DNA of 64,000 nucleotides, taken from Rhodococcoides kroppenstedtii (GTDB taxonomy: Bacteria; Actinomycetota; Actinomycetes; Mycobacteriales; Mycobacteriaceae). The notes under the pieces are model-generated. The model saw only the letters and a list, made by a program, of their open reading frames with translations, searched no databases and was not told the DNA's origin. The DNA lies in NCBI RefSeq assembly GCF_900111805.1, contig NZ_FOJN01000016.1, forward strand, positions 1-64,000, given 5' to 3'. Every line of letters starts with the position of its first letter. The stretch's first letter is position 1. Both the position numbers and the translations under genes were made by a program. This document shows positions 1 to 8,095 of this stretch, one piece after another.

Positions 1-294
1 CAATACACCAGTTGGGTTTTCGGTCAACGACTGCGCACGGCAGGACTGCTCGGGTCGATGGGTCGGGTGGCCTCGAGCGTCGACAACACGATGATGGAGT
101 CGTTCTGGTCGACGATGCAACGCGAGCTGCTCGACACCCGATCGTGGGACAGCCGAGACCAGCTTGCCTCCGCGATCTTCGAATGGATCGAGGCCTGGTA
201 CAACCCGCATCGCCGGCACTCCGGGATCGGCTACTCCTCGCCAGTGGACTACGAACACGCCTACCATCGACGGGTCACCTCACAAGTGGCCTGA
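1..294 (+). CDS. IS3-family transposase (OrfB), C-terminal part, 5' end outside window
   Basis: The frame is open from base 1 and ends at TGA 292-294. The visible residues are the last part of an rve-type DDE integrase core: SVDNTMMESFWSTMQRE carries the catalytic Glu, and WYNPHRRHSGIGYSSPVDYE is the conserved C-terminal signature of IS3 OrfB proteins. The family catalyses cut-and-paste or circle-mediated transposition of the IS. Only about 97 residues are present because the window starts inside the gene, so activity cannot be judged. Confidence 0.85.
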   Translation, partial: QYTSWVFGQRLRTAGLLGSMGRVASSVDNTMMESFWSTMQRELLDTRSWDSRDQLASAIFEWIEAWYNPHRRHSGIGYSSPVDYEHAYHRRVTSQVA

Positions 295-636
295 ACACCC
301 AACCCGAACTGTCCGGGAAACCGGGTCAAGCTCCGTTCCGACACCTCGCGCCCGGATTGGAAACACGTAGCGCAGAACCTGGACGCCGTGCACCTCTCGC
401 TGGCCGGTCTCCTCGCAGCGCACCCCCGGCTATCCGAGGTACCCCCGAACGACAGTCGCGACGGGTACCGCCACAGTCAATCCAGCCCACGGGCCGGCGT
501 CGGACACTGGTCCACCGTCAGTACCGCGTGGATGAGACTGCCCCACAACTACGAGTGGAACGCACTGCACCGGTTCCGCTGACCGCGGTCCGTGGCCTGC
601 CGTGCCTTATCGCCCCGCGGCGCAGCGCCACCGACC
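295..636. other. IS right end and non-coding stretch
   Basis: No convincing gene on either strand. The first 50 bases after the transposase contain GGGAAACCGGGTCAAG near 317-333, which resembles the terminal inverted repeat of IS3 elements, so the IS probably ends around 340. The exact end and a target duplication cannot be fixed without the left end. The rest shows no recognisable coding or regulatory signal. Confidence 0.4.
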
Positions 637-660
637 GCGCGCAGGGTACGCCCTGCGCGC
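637..660. terminator. Hairpin terminator downstream of the reductase gene
   Basis: GCGCGCAGGG (637-646), a 4-base loop, then CCCTGCGCGC (651-660) form a perfect 10-bp stem. It lies 30 bases past the stop of the leftward reductase gene and could also insulate it from the IS. There is no T run, which is common for actinobacterial terminators. Confidence 0.55.
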
Positions 661-690
661 ACCGGCCGGCGCTGCGCACCGCGAGCCAGG

Positions 691-1677
691 TCAGTCCGTG
701 GTCACGTGTCCCCGCCGACGGGCTTCACGCCGCGCGAATTCCCGGTAGCTGGTCGCGGGACGCTCCAGCAATTCGGGCAGCACGGTCAGGTCACCGGCGG
801 GGAGCCCGTTCTTGTCGTAGTACTGCATCATCCTGACGTAGCAATCCTGCGACTCCCTCGGCCAGTTCCGAACACCCTTCGCGTTCGAGGACTGGCGTGC
901 GCCGCGCACGATCTGCAGCGGCGCCGCGACGGGGTTGTTCCGGAGCGTCGTCCCCACCAGCGCGCCGAGGGACGCGACGCTCCACAGGGGGTTGGTGACC
1001 ACGTTCGGTGAGAACTTCACGGCCGAGACCTTGTGCCCCAGAACCGCACTCCACTCGGCGGCCATCTCGTGGCGGGTGAGTTCCTGCGTGGACAGGTCGT
1101 ACACGCCGCCGGCGTGCTTCTCGACGGGAGCCGCCAGGATGCGGGCACTGACCTCGCCGACGTCCTCGGCGTCGACTACGCCCATCACCGAGTTCGGCGA
1201 CGTCGGGTACGGAAGCGCGCCGCCACGAACGAATTCCCAAAAATCCAGGTAGTTCTGCATGAAGTGCGACGCGCGAAGAAAGGTCGACGGGATTCCCGAG
1301 TCCTCGAACACGGTCTCGACGCGACCCTTCTCCTGGTGGTGGAACATCTCGGCGATATCGGGGTGGATCACCGAGTGGTACACCACGTGCTCGACGCCGT
1401 GCTTGCGCGCCGCCTCGACGATGTACTCCGCGATGAAGACCTCACGAACGATGCTCGTGGGGTTGGCGTGGTAGATCCTCGTCACGCCGTCCGCGGCAGC
1501 GACGATGTCGTCTCGCGATCGGACATCGCCCACGACGATCTCCGTCGCACCGTCCGAGAGCGCAACGCGCCCTTGGTCGGCGTTCTTCACGAAAGCCCGA
1601 CTCGCAATCCCGCGCTCGTGCAGACCTCGCAGCAGCGAGCGGCCCACGCTCCCGCCGGCGCCGGTGATGAGGATCAT
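691..1677 (-). CDS. NmrA-like / atypical short-chain NAD(P)-binding reductase
   Basis: A 328-residue Rossmann protein starting MILITGAGGSVG, with the dinucleotide-binding GxGGxxG at residues 6-12 right at the N terminus. Later segments (VVGDVRSRDDI, VYHSVIHPD, STFLRASHFMQNY) fit the NmrA/NAD(P)H-binding branch of atypical SDRs, which bind NADP and either reduce a substrate or act as redox sensors. I chose ATG 1677 because it places the first beta strand at the start. The gene follows the P450 gene by about 60 bases on the same strand and probably shares its transcript. The substrate is unknown; a role in modifying a hydrophobic compound with the P450 is inferred from context. Confidence 0.8.
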   Translation of the reverse strand: MILITGAGGSVGRSLLRGLHERGIASRAFVKNADQGRVALSDGATEIVVGDVRSRDDIVAAADGVTRIYHANPTSIVREVFIAEYIVEAARKHGVEHVVYHSVIHPDIAEMFHHQEKGRVETVFEDSGIPSTFLRASHFMQNYLDFWEFVRGGALPYPTSPNSVMGVVDAEDVGEVSARILAAPVEKHAGGVYDLSTQELTRHEMAAEWSAVLGHKVSAVKFSPNVVTNPLWSVASLGALVGTTLRNNPVAAPLQIVRGARQSSNAKGVRNWPRESQDCYVRMMQYYDKNGLPAGDLTVLPELLERPATSYREFARREARRRGHVTTD

Positions 1678-1735
1678 CGTGCAACCTTCCTGTCGGTGAA
1701 TCGAATTGGTGGTGTTCGGTGCGCTGCTCGTGCGC

Positions 1736-2962
1736 CTACGGCGACTGCGTGCTCCGCGCCGGGAGGTGAATGAATCCCCGCGAGATGAGGTCGGGCTTCC
1801 ACTCGGGTTTCTTATCCGCGACGATCTCGAGGTCGCGGAACTCGCCCGCCAGCATCTCCGCGGCGATCTGCCCCTCGAGGCGCGCCAGCGGCGCGCCGAT
1901 GCAGAAGTGGGCTCCGACGGCGAAGGACAGGTGCGCCTTGTCGTCGCGGTCGAGGTCGAATCGGTCGGGGTCGTCGAAGCGGGCGGGGTCCCGATTGGCC
2001 GATCCGACTCCCAGCGCCACCATCGCGCCGGAGGGAATCTCGGTGTCACCGATCGTCACCGGCTCGCGTGTCTTGCGGGCGATGATCTGCAGTGGTGCTT
2101 CGAACCGCAATGTCTCTTCGACGAAGTGCCGCGCCCTGGTCGGGTCCGCGGCGATGATCTCGCGCAATTCGGGGGTTCGGGCGAGCTGAACGGCCATGTG
2201 GCTCAGCAGGTTCGTCGTGGTTTCGTTACCCGCGAGGAGCAGGTGCATCAGATTGCCACGCAGCTCGTCCGTCGTCATGCCGCCGTCGGCCTCGTCGATG
2301 GCGGTGAGGGCGGACAGGAAATCGTCCTGCGGCTCGGCTCTGCGCTGGGCGATCAGATCGTCCAGGTAGGACACGAGCGGCGCCACGTCTCGGAGCATGT
2401 CGGCGCGGGCGTCGCCCTGCACCTCGGGCTCGAAGACGACCCGGAAGCGATCCGCGAGGAGCCGAACGAACTCACGATCCTCCTCCGGAATGCCGAGATA
2501 GTCCGCCACGACCAAGCTCGGCAGCAGGTAGGCGAAGTCCTGCGCGAAGTCGAAGGTGCCCTTCTCGCGGCACCGCTGCAGGAGGTCTCGACACAGGGCT
2601 TTCACCTGGTCCCGCCGCGATGCCACTTTCGGCGGAGCGAACGGGGGACCGAGCACTTTCCGCATCGTCGAGTGGGGCGAATCGTCCTTGTACATCATGA
2701 TGTTCGAGAAACTCTCGACCACGGACTTCTGCACGGCGTCGGACGGATCGTGCATCGACACAGGCTCGTCCCAGAAGCTCTCGTGACCGAAGATCGCCGG
2801 CTTCTTCATGCAGAAGGACACGTCGTCGTAGCGCGTGACCAGCCACGCGTCGAAGCCGCCGACCTCCTCCATGAACGTCACTGGCGACGACTCCCGCATC
2901 ATGTCGTACAACGGGTACGGGCCGGCATCGAACTCGTCGTGGAGAGCAACCGGTCGGGACAT
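1736..2962 (-). CDS. Cytochrome P450
   Basis: A soluble bacterial P450 of 408 residues, a typical length. The I-helix oxygen-activation motif AGNETT is at 244-249, the K-helix ExxR at 283-286, and the haem-binding loop FAVGAHFCIGAPLAR starts at 347 with the axial Cys at 354. The family inserts oxygen into C-H bonds using electrons from ferredoxin and a reductase; neither partner is encoded nearby. It lies between the SRPBCC and NmrA-like genes, all leftward, facing a flavin monooxygenase. This suggests a small catabolic or biotransformation cluster for a terpenoid, steroid or aromatic substrate, which is inference. Confidence 0.93.
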   Translation of the reverse strand: MSRPVALHDEFDAGPYPLYDMMRESSPVTFMEEVGGFDAWLVTRYDDVSFCMKKPAIFGHESFWDEPVSMHDPSDAVQKSVVESFSNIMMYKDDSPHSTMRKVLGPPFAPPKVASRRDQVKALCRDLLQRCREKGTFDFAQDFAYLLPSLVVADYLGIPEEDREFVRLLADRFRVVFEPEVQGDARADMLRDVAPLVSYLDDLIAQRRAEPQDDFLSALTAIDEADGGMTTDELRGNLMHLLLAGNETTTNLLSHMAVQLARTPELREIIAADPTRARHFVEETLRFEAPLQIIARKTREPVTIGDTEIPSGAMVALGVGSANRDPARFDDPDRFDLDRDDKAHLSFAVGAHFCIGAPLARLEGQIAAEMLAGEFRDLEIVADKKPEWKPDLISRGFIHLPARSTQSP

Positions 2963-3028
2963 TCGACGACTCCTGCTTCGTGAGGTGGGGCGACCGACGT
3001 CGAGGTCGGTTGCGACGGTCCGTGGAGG

Positions 3029-3496
3029 TCAGTGCCGGGAGGGCGTCTCGGTGCTGCCGTCGACCGACGCCACGTACGTCGCGAGGCCGTCGAGCGTCTG
3101 CCTCAGCCGTTTCGTGAACGTTCCGTTGAGCGCTTTGCCGATGGGACCGACGAGAAGCGGGCTGGTGACGTCGAGGTCGATGGTCACCGTCGTGGTCTCG
3201 CCGGTGGGCTCGAGGCCGAGTCGCATGTGAATCTTCGAGCCGGTCGATCCGGCGCCCCGGAAGACGACCTCACTGGGGGTCCGGCACGTCTTCACCTCGA
3301 AGGTGATCGTGTCGACGAGGGCGGCCACCTTGATCTTCTCCACCATCGTCGATCCCACGTCGACGGGGCCCGACGGCATCTCCTCCCAGCCTTCGTGCAG
3401 CGCGTGCCAATGCTCGAACTTGGAGACATCGGAGATGACGTCCCACACACGCTGCTGCGGCGCGGGAACGATCCTGTCGCAGGAGATGGCGACCAT
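3029..3496 (-). CDS. SRPBCC (START/Bet v 1-like) protein
   Basis: A 155-residue protein with the polyketide_cyc2/SRPBCC pattern: an N-terminal strand with DRIVPAPQQRVWDVISD, then KFEHWHALHEGWE, a central antiparallel sheet, and a long C-terminal helix (ALNGTFTKRLRQTLDGLATY). These proteins form a deep hydrophobic pocket that binds lipids, polyketides or aromatic rings, sometimes catalysing cyclisation or simply carrying the ligand. It is the first gene of the leftward P450 operon, immediately downstream of the palindromic operator. The ligand is not predictable from sequence. Confidence 0.8.
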   Translation of the reverse strand: MVAISCDRIVPAPQQRVWDVISDVSKFEHWHALHEGWEEMPSGPVDVGSTMVEKIKVAALVDTITFEVKTCRTPSEVVFRGAGSTGSKIHMRLGLEPTGETTTVTIDLDVTSPLLVGPIGKALNGTFTKRLRQTLDGLATYVASVDGSTETPSRH

Positions 3497-3541
3497 GCGG
3501 GCCTTCCTTTCGAAACGGGGAAGCTCAGTGAGCCACTTTTG

Positions 3542-3571
3542 TGACTCGAAGTCAATATTGACCTCGAGTCA
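3542..3571. promoter_or_regulatory. 30-bp palindromic operator between divergent genes
   Basis: The left half TGACTCGAAGTCAAT and the right half ATTGACCTCGAGTCA are reverse complements at 14 of 15 positions, centred on AATATT. The size and symmetry fit a TetR-family operator. It covers the -35 of the rightward promoter and lies upstream of the leftward SRPBCC-P450-reductase genes. The obvious candidate regulator is the TetR protein encoded at 4925-5620. Confidence 0.75.
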
Positions 3572-3586
3572 AAACTGTCTTACGTT
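3558..3586 (+). promoter_or_regulatory. Promoter for the flavin monooxygenase gene
   Basis: TTGACC (3558-3563), a 17-bp spacer, then TACGTT (3581-3586) matches sigma70-like consensus well. Its -35 is inside the palindromic operator, so repressor binding should block it. A leftward -35 (TTGACT on the minus strand, 3550-3555) is also inside the palindrome, but I see no good -10 for it. Confidence 0.6.
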
Positions 3587-3643
3587 CGGGCCCATCGACC
3601 ACCGCGCCTCGTCTGAAAAGGCGCCCGATCGGAAGGCGGTCCG

Positions 3644-4864
3644 ATGACCACCACTGCATTCGAGCCCTCGACCACCGCCCCTCGCCTCGACAGCGGGGCG
3701 GATGTGTTGGACAACCTGCGCGCCCTGCTCCCTGACCTGCGAGCAGGTGCCGCGGCCAACGAGCAGGCGCGTCGACTCTCCGACGACACCGTGGCGGCTC
3801 TGCGTCGTGCCGGCGCCTTCCGCATCGCCGCACCCGCCCGTTTCGGCGGGCTCGAGACGAACCTGCGCACCATGCTCGACGTCCCCTCGACCATCGCCGA
3901 GGGCGACGGCGGAGCGTCCTGGGTGACCACCCTGTCGAACATCAACCACTGGGCGCTCGGGCTGTTCGACGAGCGCGCGCAGGCCGAGGTCTACGCCGAC
4001 GGGCCGGACGTCGTGATCTCCGGCGTGGTCTCACCGACCGCCACGGCCCGCCGCGTCGAGGGCGGCTACCGAGTCAGCGGCCAGTGGCCCTACGCCTCGG
4101 CCAGCCTGCACGCGACGTGGTGCACCGGTGGAGTGGTGGTACTCGACGAGGACGATTCCGTGCTCGACCAGGGCATGGCGCTGATCCCCAGCAGCGACTA
4201 CACCGTCGACGACACCTGGTACGTCGCCGGCATGCGGGCCTCGGGCAGCAACACCGTCGTGGCCGACGACGTGTTCGTTCCCGAGCACCGGATGCTGTCG
4301 ATGATGGGCGCGTTCAGCGGGTCCTACGTGGCCGAACGCACCGACTCGGCGTTCGCACGGTCGGCCTTCGGCCCGATGCTCGTGATGGTTCTGGTGGGCC
4401 CGCAGCTCGGAATGGGCCGCGCCGCACTCGATCTCGTCACCACCAAGGCAGCGGAGAAGTCGCTCGCCTACACCGTGTTCGAGCGGCAGGCGGATTCCGT
4501 CGCGTTCCAGATGATGGTCGCCGAGGCCGCACTGAAGATCGACACCGCGCATCTGCACGCCTACCGGGCGGCGGACGATGTGATGCGGTGGGCCGAAGCC
4601 GGGGTGTACCCGGACCTCGTCTCCCGTGCCCGCGTGCGTGGTGACGCGGCGGTGGCGCTGCGCGGCGTCACCGAGGCGCTCAACATCCTTCTCGACGCCA
4701 CCGGGGCCGGTGCGTTCGCCGATGTGAATGCCCTGCAACGGATCTGGCGCGACTCGAACGTCGGAGCTCGGCACGCGGTGATGCTTCCCCGAGTGTCCGT
4801 CGAGACCTACGGCAAGGCGTTGCTGGGTGTCGAGCTGCACGACCACATCACCCCCATCATCTGA
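3644..4864 (+). CDS. Flavin-dependent monooxygenase, acyl-CoA dehydrogenase fold (HsaA-like group D)
   Basis: A 406-residue protein with the three-part acyl-CoA dehydrogenase layout: an N-terminal helical domain (DTVAALRRAGAFRIAAPARF, EGDGGASWVTTLSNINHW), a central beta domain (YRVSGQWPYASASLHATW, GMRASGSNTVVADDVFVPE), and a C-terminal four-helix domain. The SGQWPYASA segment and the absence of an acyl-CoA catalytic Glu pattern are typical of the group D hydroxylase oxygenase components, such as HsaA or 4-hydroxyphenylacetate-type enzymes, which use reduced flavin from a separate reductase. No reductase gene is nearby. It probably acts in the same pathway as the divergent P450 cluster. Confidence 0.78.
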   Translation: MTTTAFEPSTTAPRLDSGADVLDNLRALLPDLRAGAAANEQARRLSDDTVAALRRAGAFRIAAPARFGGLETNLRTMLDVPSTIAEGDGGASWVTTLSNINHWALGLFDERAQAEVYADGPDVVISGVVSPTATARRVEGGYRVSGQWPYASASLHATWCTGGVVVLDEDDSVLDQGMALIPSSDYTVDDTWYVAGMRASGSNTVVADDVFVPEHRMLSMMGAFSGSYVAERTDSAFARSAFGPMLVMVLVGPQLGMGRAALDLVTTKAAEKSLAYTVFERQADSVAFQMMVAEAALKIDTAHLHAYRAADDVMRWAEAGVYPDLVSRARVRGDAAVALRGVTEALNILLDATGAGAFADVNALQRIWRDSNVGARHAVMLPRVSVETYGKALLGVELHDHITPII

Positions 4865-4924
4865 TGGCGACGTCGCGGACGTCCGCGGACGTGGCGGTAG
4901 CCCCCACCTCGTTACGATGAGCCG

Positions 4925-5620
4925 ATGTCCCGGCCCGCCACGAGAAGAGAAGCCCGCACCGCCAAGGCCGCGGAAACCCGTCGACGGCTGATCGAGACGG
5001 CGGTTGCCCTGTTCTCCGAGAACGACTACGACAAGGTGGGTGTCGGCGACATCGCCGACGCCGCCGATGTCGCGCACGGCCTCCTGTTCCACTACTTCAC
5101 GAACAAGCGTGGCATCTACCTCGAGGCCATGCGCGCAACGGCCGAGTCGATGACGGCAGTCTTCACCGACATTCCCGTCGCGACGCCGGATGTGGCAGTC
5201 CGAGCGGCCCTGACGGCTCATCTGAACTACCTGCGTGGCCATCGGGGTCTCGCCCTGCGCCTGGTTCTGGGCGGACGAGGCGCCGACCCCGAGGCCTGGC
5301 AGGTGTTCGAGGACGCCCGCACCGCGGCACTGCAGGCCGCCGCGCACCTCCTCGGGCTCGAGGCCGACCGGCCCGCCGTACGGCTGGTCGGTCGCACCGC
5401 CGTCGCGGCGATCGACGAAGCCACCGTCCAGTGGCTGCACCTCGACGACGACGCGACCGAAGGGATGGACGTGGCCGATGTCGTCGAAACGCTCGTTCAC
5501 CTCGTCGCCGGCTGCCTCCGCGCAGCACCGATACTCGACCCGACCGTCGACGTCGAGCCGGCCGTCCTCGCCCTGATCGGTCCTGCAGCACCGGTCGACG
5601 GCGACGGTACGGAGGCATAG
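4925..5620 (+). CDS. TetR-family transcriptional regulator
   Basis: 231 residues with an N-terminal TetR helix-turn-helix at about 38-61 (GVGDIADAADVAHGLLFHYF) and a variable ligand-binding C-terminal domain. The start at ATG 4925 is supported by TACGAT at 4913-4918, six bases upstream, giving a probable leaderless transcript. It is downstream of the flavin monooxygenase in the same direction and probably controls the divergent operator at 3542-3571. The ligand is unknown. Confidence 0.88.
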   Translation: MSRPATRREARTAKAAETRRRLIETAVALFSENDYDKVGVGDIADAADVAHGLLFHYFTNKRGIYLEAMRATAESMTAVFTDIPVATPDVAVRAALTAHLNYLRGHRGLALRLVLGGRGADPEAWQVFEDARTAALQAAAHLLGLEADRPAVRLVGRTAVAAIDEATVQWLHLDDDATEGMDVADVVETLVHLVAGCLRAAPILDPTVDVEPAVLALIGPAAPVDGDGTEA

Positions 5621-5668
5621 TTCCGGATCGACTCCCGCGCTGCGCAGCGCCCGGAACCCGAACACAGA

Positions 5669-5697
5669 AAAGCCCCCCATCAGCGATGGGGGGCTTT
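5669..5697 (-). terminator. Original host terminator of the tRNA-Lys gene
   Basis: AAAGCCCCCCATC, loop AGC, GATGGGGGGCTTT form a 13-bp perfect stem; on the minus strand it ends in TTTT. It sits just left of attL, exactly where transcription of the unbroken minus-strand tRNA-Lys would have ended. It can also stop the rightward TetR transcript. Integration has moved it some 43.5 kb away from the tRNA. Confidence 0.75.
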
Positions 5698-5701
5698 GCC
5701 T

Positions 5702-5738
5702 GTGCGCCCACAGGGACTCGAACCCCGGACCCAGTGAT
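5702..5738. other. attL core (3' part of tRNA-Lys)
   Basis: These 37 bases are identical to 49263-49299. They correspond to the 3' half of the tRNA-Lys gene, from the discriminator through the T arm and variable loop to the 3' side of the anticodon stem. Homology ends at the anticodon loop, the usual crossover region for tyrosine integrases that use tRNA genes. Confidence 0.93.
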
Positions 5739-5822
5739 CAAGGTCCGAACGTCCTCGACCTGCGGCGACGCCGCGCGCTCGAACCGGCCTTCTTCCCCGC
5801 TTCGTTGCCGGCCACGGCATGA
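5739..5822 (+). other. Severed 3' end of the phage repressor gene (viral-form tail)
   Basis: Joining attR to attL on paper continues the repressor reading frame from the core into these bases: 27 codons beginning QGPNVLDLRRRRALEPAF and ending SLPATA, then TGA 5820-5822. The stop overlaps ATG 5819-5821 of the integrase as ATGA, which is strong evidence that this is a real coding tail in the circular phage. In the prophage it has no start and is silent. Confidence 0.75.
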
Positions 5823-6802
5823 CCGGCTCGGAGCCGACGCCGATTCGGATGGGTCGGACAGTTGGGACATTTCACAATGAATCGGGCGACACGCCGGACC
5901 GAAGTCTCAACCTGAACAAAACGTCCAGACCGGCTCGCTCGGCACCGGTACCGATGGATGGCATGAAGATGCTGACGATTTCCAAGGCATGGGCTTCCGC
6001 CATCGGCGCCTGGGACGAGTACCTCCGGTCCGCCGGCCACCCCAAGGACACCCGGTACACCCGCACCTACCATCTCCGCCGGTTCGGCGCGGACCACGCG
6101 AAGCTCAGCCCGTGGTCGGTCACCCTCGATCACCTGCTCGCGTGGACCGCCAACAAGGACTGGGCGCCGAACACGCGGCGCAGCTACCGCGTGAGCCTGC
6201 GCGTCTTCTTCACCTGGGCCCACGCGCGCGGTCACATGCAGTCGAACCCAGCCTTCGAGCTGCCGAAGGTGACCGTCCCGCGCGCGCTTCCCCGGCCGGC
6301 CCCGAACGACGTCGTCGACGACGGTCTCCGCACCCTCGACATCCGCGTCCGTCTGATGATCCTGATCCTGACCGACACCGGCATCCGCCGCGGCGAGCTG
6401 TGCAGGGTCCACATTCGCGACCTCGAGCGCGATCTGATGGGCTGGACCCTGCGCGTCGTGGGCAAGGGCGGCCACGTCCGCGTCCTTCCGATCGACGAGC
6501 GTCTCGCGAGCGCGATTCATCGGATGCCCGGCGGATACCTCTTTCCCGGCCAGATCGACGGGCACCTCTCGGCCGCCTACACCGGGAAGCTCGTTTCCCG
6601 CGCGCTCGCCGACGGATGGACCGCCCACACCCTCCGGCACCGCTTCGCGTCCCTGGCCTATGCCGTCGACAAGGACATTCGCGCCGTGCAGGAGCTGCTC
6701 GGGCACGCCTCGGTGAGCACCACGCAGATCTACACGCTCGCGCTGCCCGACGCGATGCGCCGCGCAGCCGCCGGTGCCCGGGTGGGCCTCACCGCGGCGT
6801 GA
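5819..6802 (+). CDS. int: Tyrosine integrase of the prophage
   Basis: 327 residues with an N-terminal SAM-like core-binding domain (about 50-140) and a catalytic domain with the full tyrosine-recombinase set: Arg190 (DTGIRRGEL), Lys216 (VGKGGH), His270-xx-Arg273 (HTLRHRF), His296 (LLGHAS) and nucleophile Tyr305. It catalyses recombination between attP and the tRNA-Lys attB. ATG 5819 overlaps the stop of the viral-form repressor; inside the prophage a later ATG at 5954 is also possible. The C terminus, GLTAA, resembles an ssrA degradation tag. It lies 80 bases from attL. Confidence 0.93.
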   Translation: MTGSEPTPIRMGRTVGTFHNESGDTPDRSLNLNKTSRPARSAPVPMDGMKMLTISKAWASAIGAWDEYLRSAGHPKDTRYTRTYHLRRFGADHAKLSPWSVTLDHLLAWTANKDWAPNTRRSYRVSLRVFFTWAHARGHMQSNPAFELPKVTVPRALPRPAPNDVVDDGLRTLDIRVRLMILILTDTGIRRGELCRVHIRDLERDLMGWTLRVVGKGGHVRVLPIDERLASAIHRMPGGYLFPGQIDGHLSAAYTGKLVSRALADGWTAHTLRHRFASLAYAVDKDIRAVQELLGHASVSTTQIYTLALPDAMRRAAAGARVGLTAA

Positions 6803-6861
6803 CGCGGGACAGACCGACAGATAGTTACGTGCGCCACGCATTCACTCTCAGGAGCCCCACC

Positions 6862-7339
6862 ATGCTGCTCGCCCGTCTCACCTCGCTCGCGATCCTCACC
6901 GTCGTCGCGACCCTCGCGTTCGTGCTCAGCTTCACCGCCCTCGCCGATCTCGCCGCACGGAACGCGGTGCCGAAGCATCAGGCCTGGATGGTGCCCGTCG
7001 TCGTCGACGCGACCATCGTGGCCGCCACCCTCGCCGTGGTGACGCTGCGGCACCGACGGTGGTACGCCTGGTCCCTTCTCGCGCTTGCGGCCACCTTGTC
7101 CGTCGCCGGCAACGTCGCGCACGCCTGGTCGGCCGGCGTCGTGGCGGTCGTCGTCGCCGCCGTACCTCCGCTGTTCGTTCCTCCTGGCCATGACCGAGCT
7201 GGCGGTGCTCCTGGCCCGCGACCCACAGCGGCGTACACCGGTGACGCCGCTACTTCCCCACGTCGACCACCCGGACGTACCCGACCTCGCCGGCTCCTGG
7301 CGGGCAAAGAACGCACCGCACCTCGTTCCGGCGGCGTAA
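6862..7339 (+). pseudogene. DUF2637-type membrane protein, frameshifted
   Basis: The first frame (ATG 6862) gives MLLARLTSLAILTVVATLAF and a second hydrophobic segment with WMVPVVVDATIVAATLAVV, a DUF2637 hallmark (SpdB-like membrane proteins of plasmids and phages). The expected continuation FLLAMTELAVLLARD is found one frame over and runs to TAA 7337-7339. Deleting one base near 7174-7179 restores a continuous protein. No function is established for phage members. It follows the integrase by 60 bases and may be co-transcribed. It may be decay, a sequencing error, or a +1 shift. Confidence 0.7.
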
Positions 7340-7391
7340 CACGCTGGGAAACACGCACACTGGAATCGACCGGTCTGGTAGGAATCCCGGC

Positions 7392-7925
7392 ATGAAGCGC
7401 ACCCTGATCCCCACCGTGCTCGTCGCCCTCGCCCTCACGGCCGCGTGCACCTCGACGTCCACACCCGAGACGGCCACCCTCGGCGGCGGAGACTCCCCCG
7501 CGACCAGCGCCCCCGCCGAGGGCGGCAGCAGCGGCGGGAGTGACGCCCCGGCCGCCGCCGGGTCTGCTCTGACCATCGACAGCAACGGCGCCACCCGCGA
7601 GGTGACCATCGAGGGCTACGGCCCCGCCACCCCGGCGCAGTACGGGCTCCCGGCGACCGGCGAGCTGGTCCAGGTGACCGTCACGATCCGCGGCATCGAG
7701 GGCACCACCCAGCTCAACCCGCTGTATTTCACGGCGCGCGCCGAGGACGGCACCAGCTACCAGGCCGCGCTCGGCGCGATCGACGGCCAGCTCGACGTCG
7801 GCACCGTTCCGGCCGGCGACGTGATCCGCGGGGCCGTGGCGTTCGACGTCACCGGCGCTCCCGTGCAGTCCATTCGCTACACCGACGAACTCGGCGGACA
7901 GTTGGGCACCTGGAACGTGCAGTAG
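7392..7925 (+). CDS. Prophage lipoprotein, DUF4352-like
   Basis: 177 residues with a lipoprotein signal peptide (MKRTLIPTVLVALALTAAC, lipobox LTAAC with Cys at 19), a Ser/Gly/Ala-rich linker, then a compact beta domain from about residue 55 (ELVQVTVTIRGIE, YFTARAEDG, VIRGAVAFDV) resembling DUF4352/immunoglobulin-like secreted domains. The product is expected to be anchored outside the membrane. Position beside the integrase, on the lysogeny side and followed by its own terminator, suggests expression from the prophage. Superinfection exclusion is a possible role, as for lipoproteins of some other temperate phages, but this is inference. Confidence 0.8.
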   Translation: MKRTLIPTVLVALALTAACTSTSTPETATLGGGDSPATSAPAEGGSSGGSDAPAAAGSALTIDSNGATREVTIEGYGPATPAQYGLPATGELVQVTVTIRGIEGTTQLNPLYFTARAEDGTSYQAALGAIDGQLDVGTVPAGDVIRGAVAFDVTGAPVQSIRYTDELGGQLGTWNVQ

Positions 7926-7954
7926 GCACGGCGCACGACCTCCGGGCACAGCAA

Positions 7955-7986
7955 ACGGCCCACCCGAGACGTCTCGGGTGGGTCGT
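7955..7986. terminator. Terminator after the lipoprotein gene
   Basis: ACGGCCCACCCGAGA, centre CG, TCTCGGGTGGGTCGT: a 15-bp stem with one mismatch, 30 bases past the lipoprotein stop. It closes the rightward lysogeny transcript and, read leftward, the convergent recombinase gene. Confidence 0.85.
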
Positions 7987-8095
7987 TCCAAGTTCGGCAC
8001 CGACAGAGATAGTTACCTGCGTGCAGCAACCACCCGATCACCCTCGCGCGGTGCGCGACGCTTCACGTTGCCAGCGGTCGAACTCGCGCTCGGCC

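Noticed and set aside
12..836. 274-codon frame across the IS end
   Set aside because: Crosses the transposase in another frame and the non-coding stretch; Arg/Pro-rich with no features.
5754..5830. A second partial tRNA at attL
   Set aside because: Only the 37-bp core matches tRNA-Lys; bases after 5738 are phage sequence (the repressor tail) and do not fold as a tRNA.
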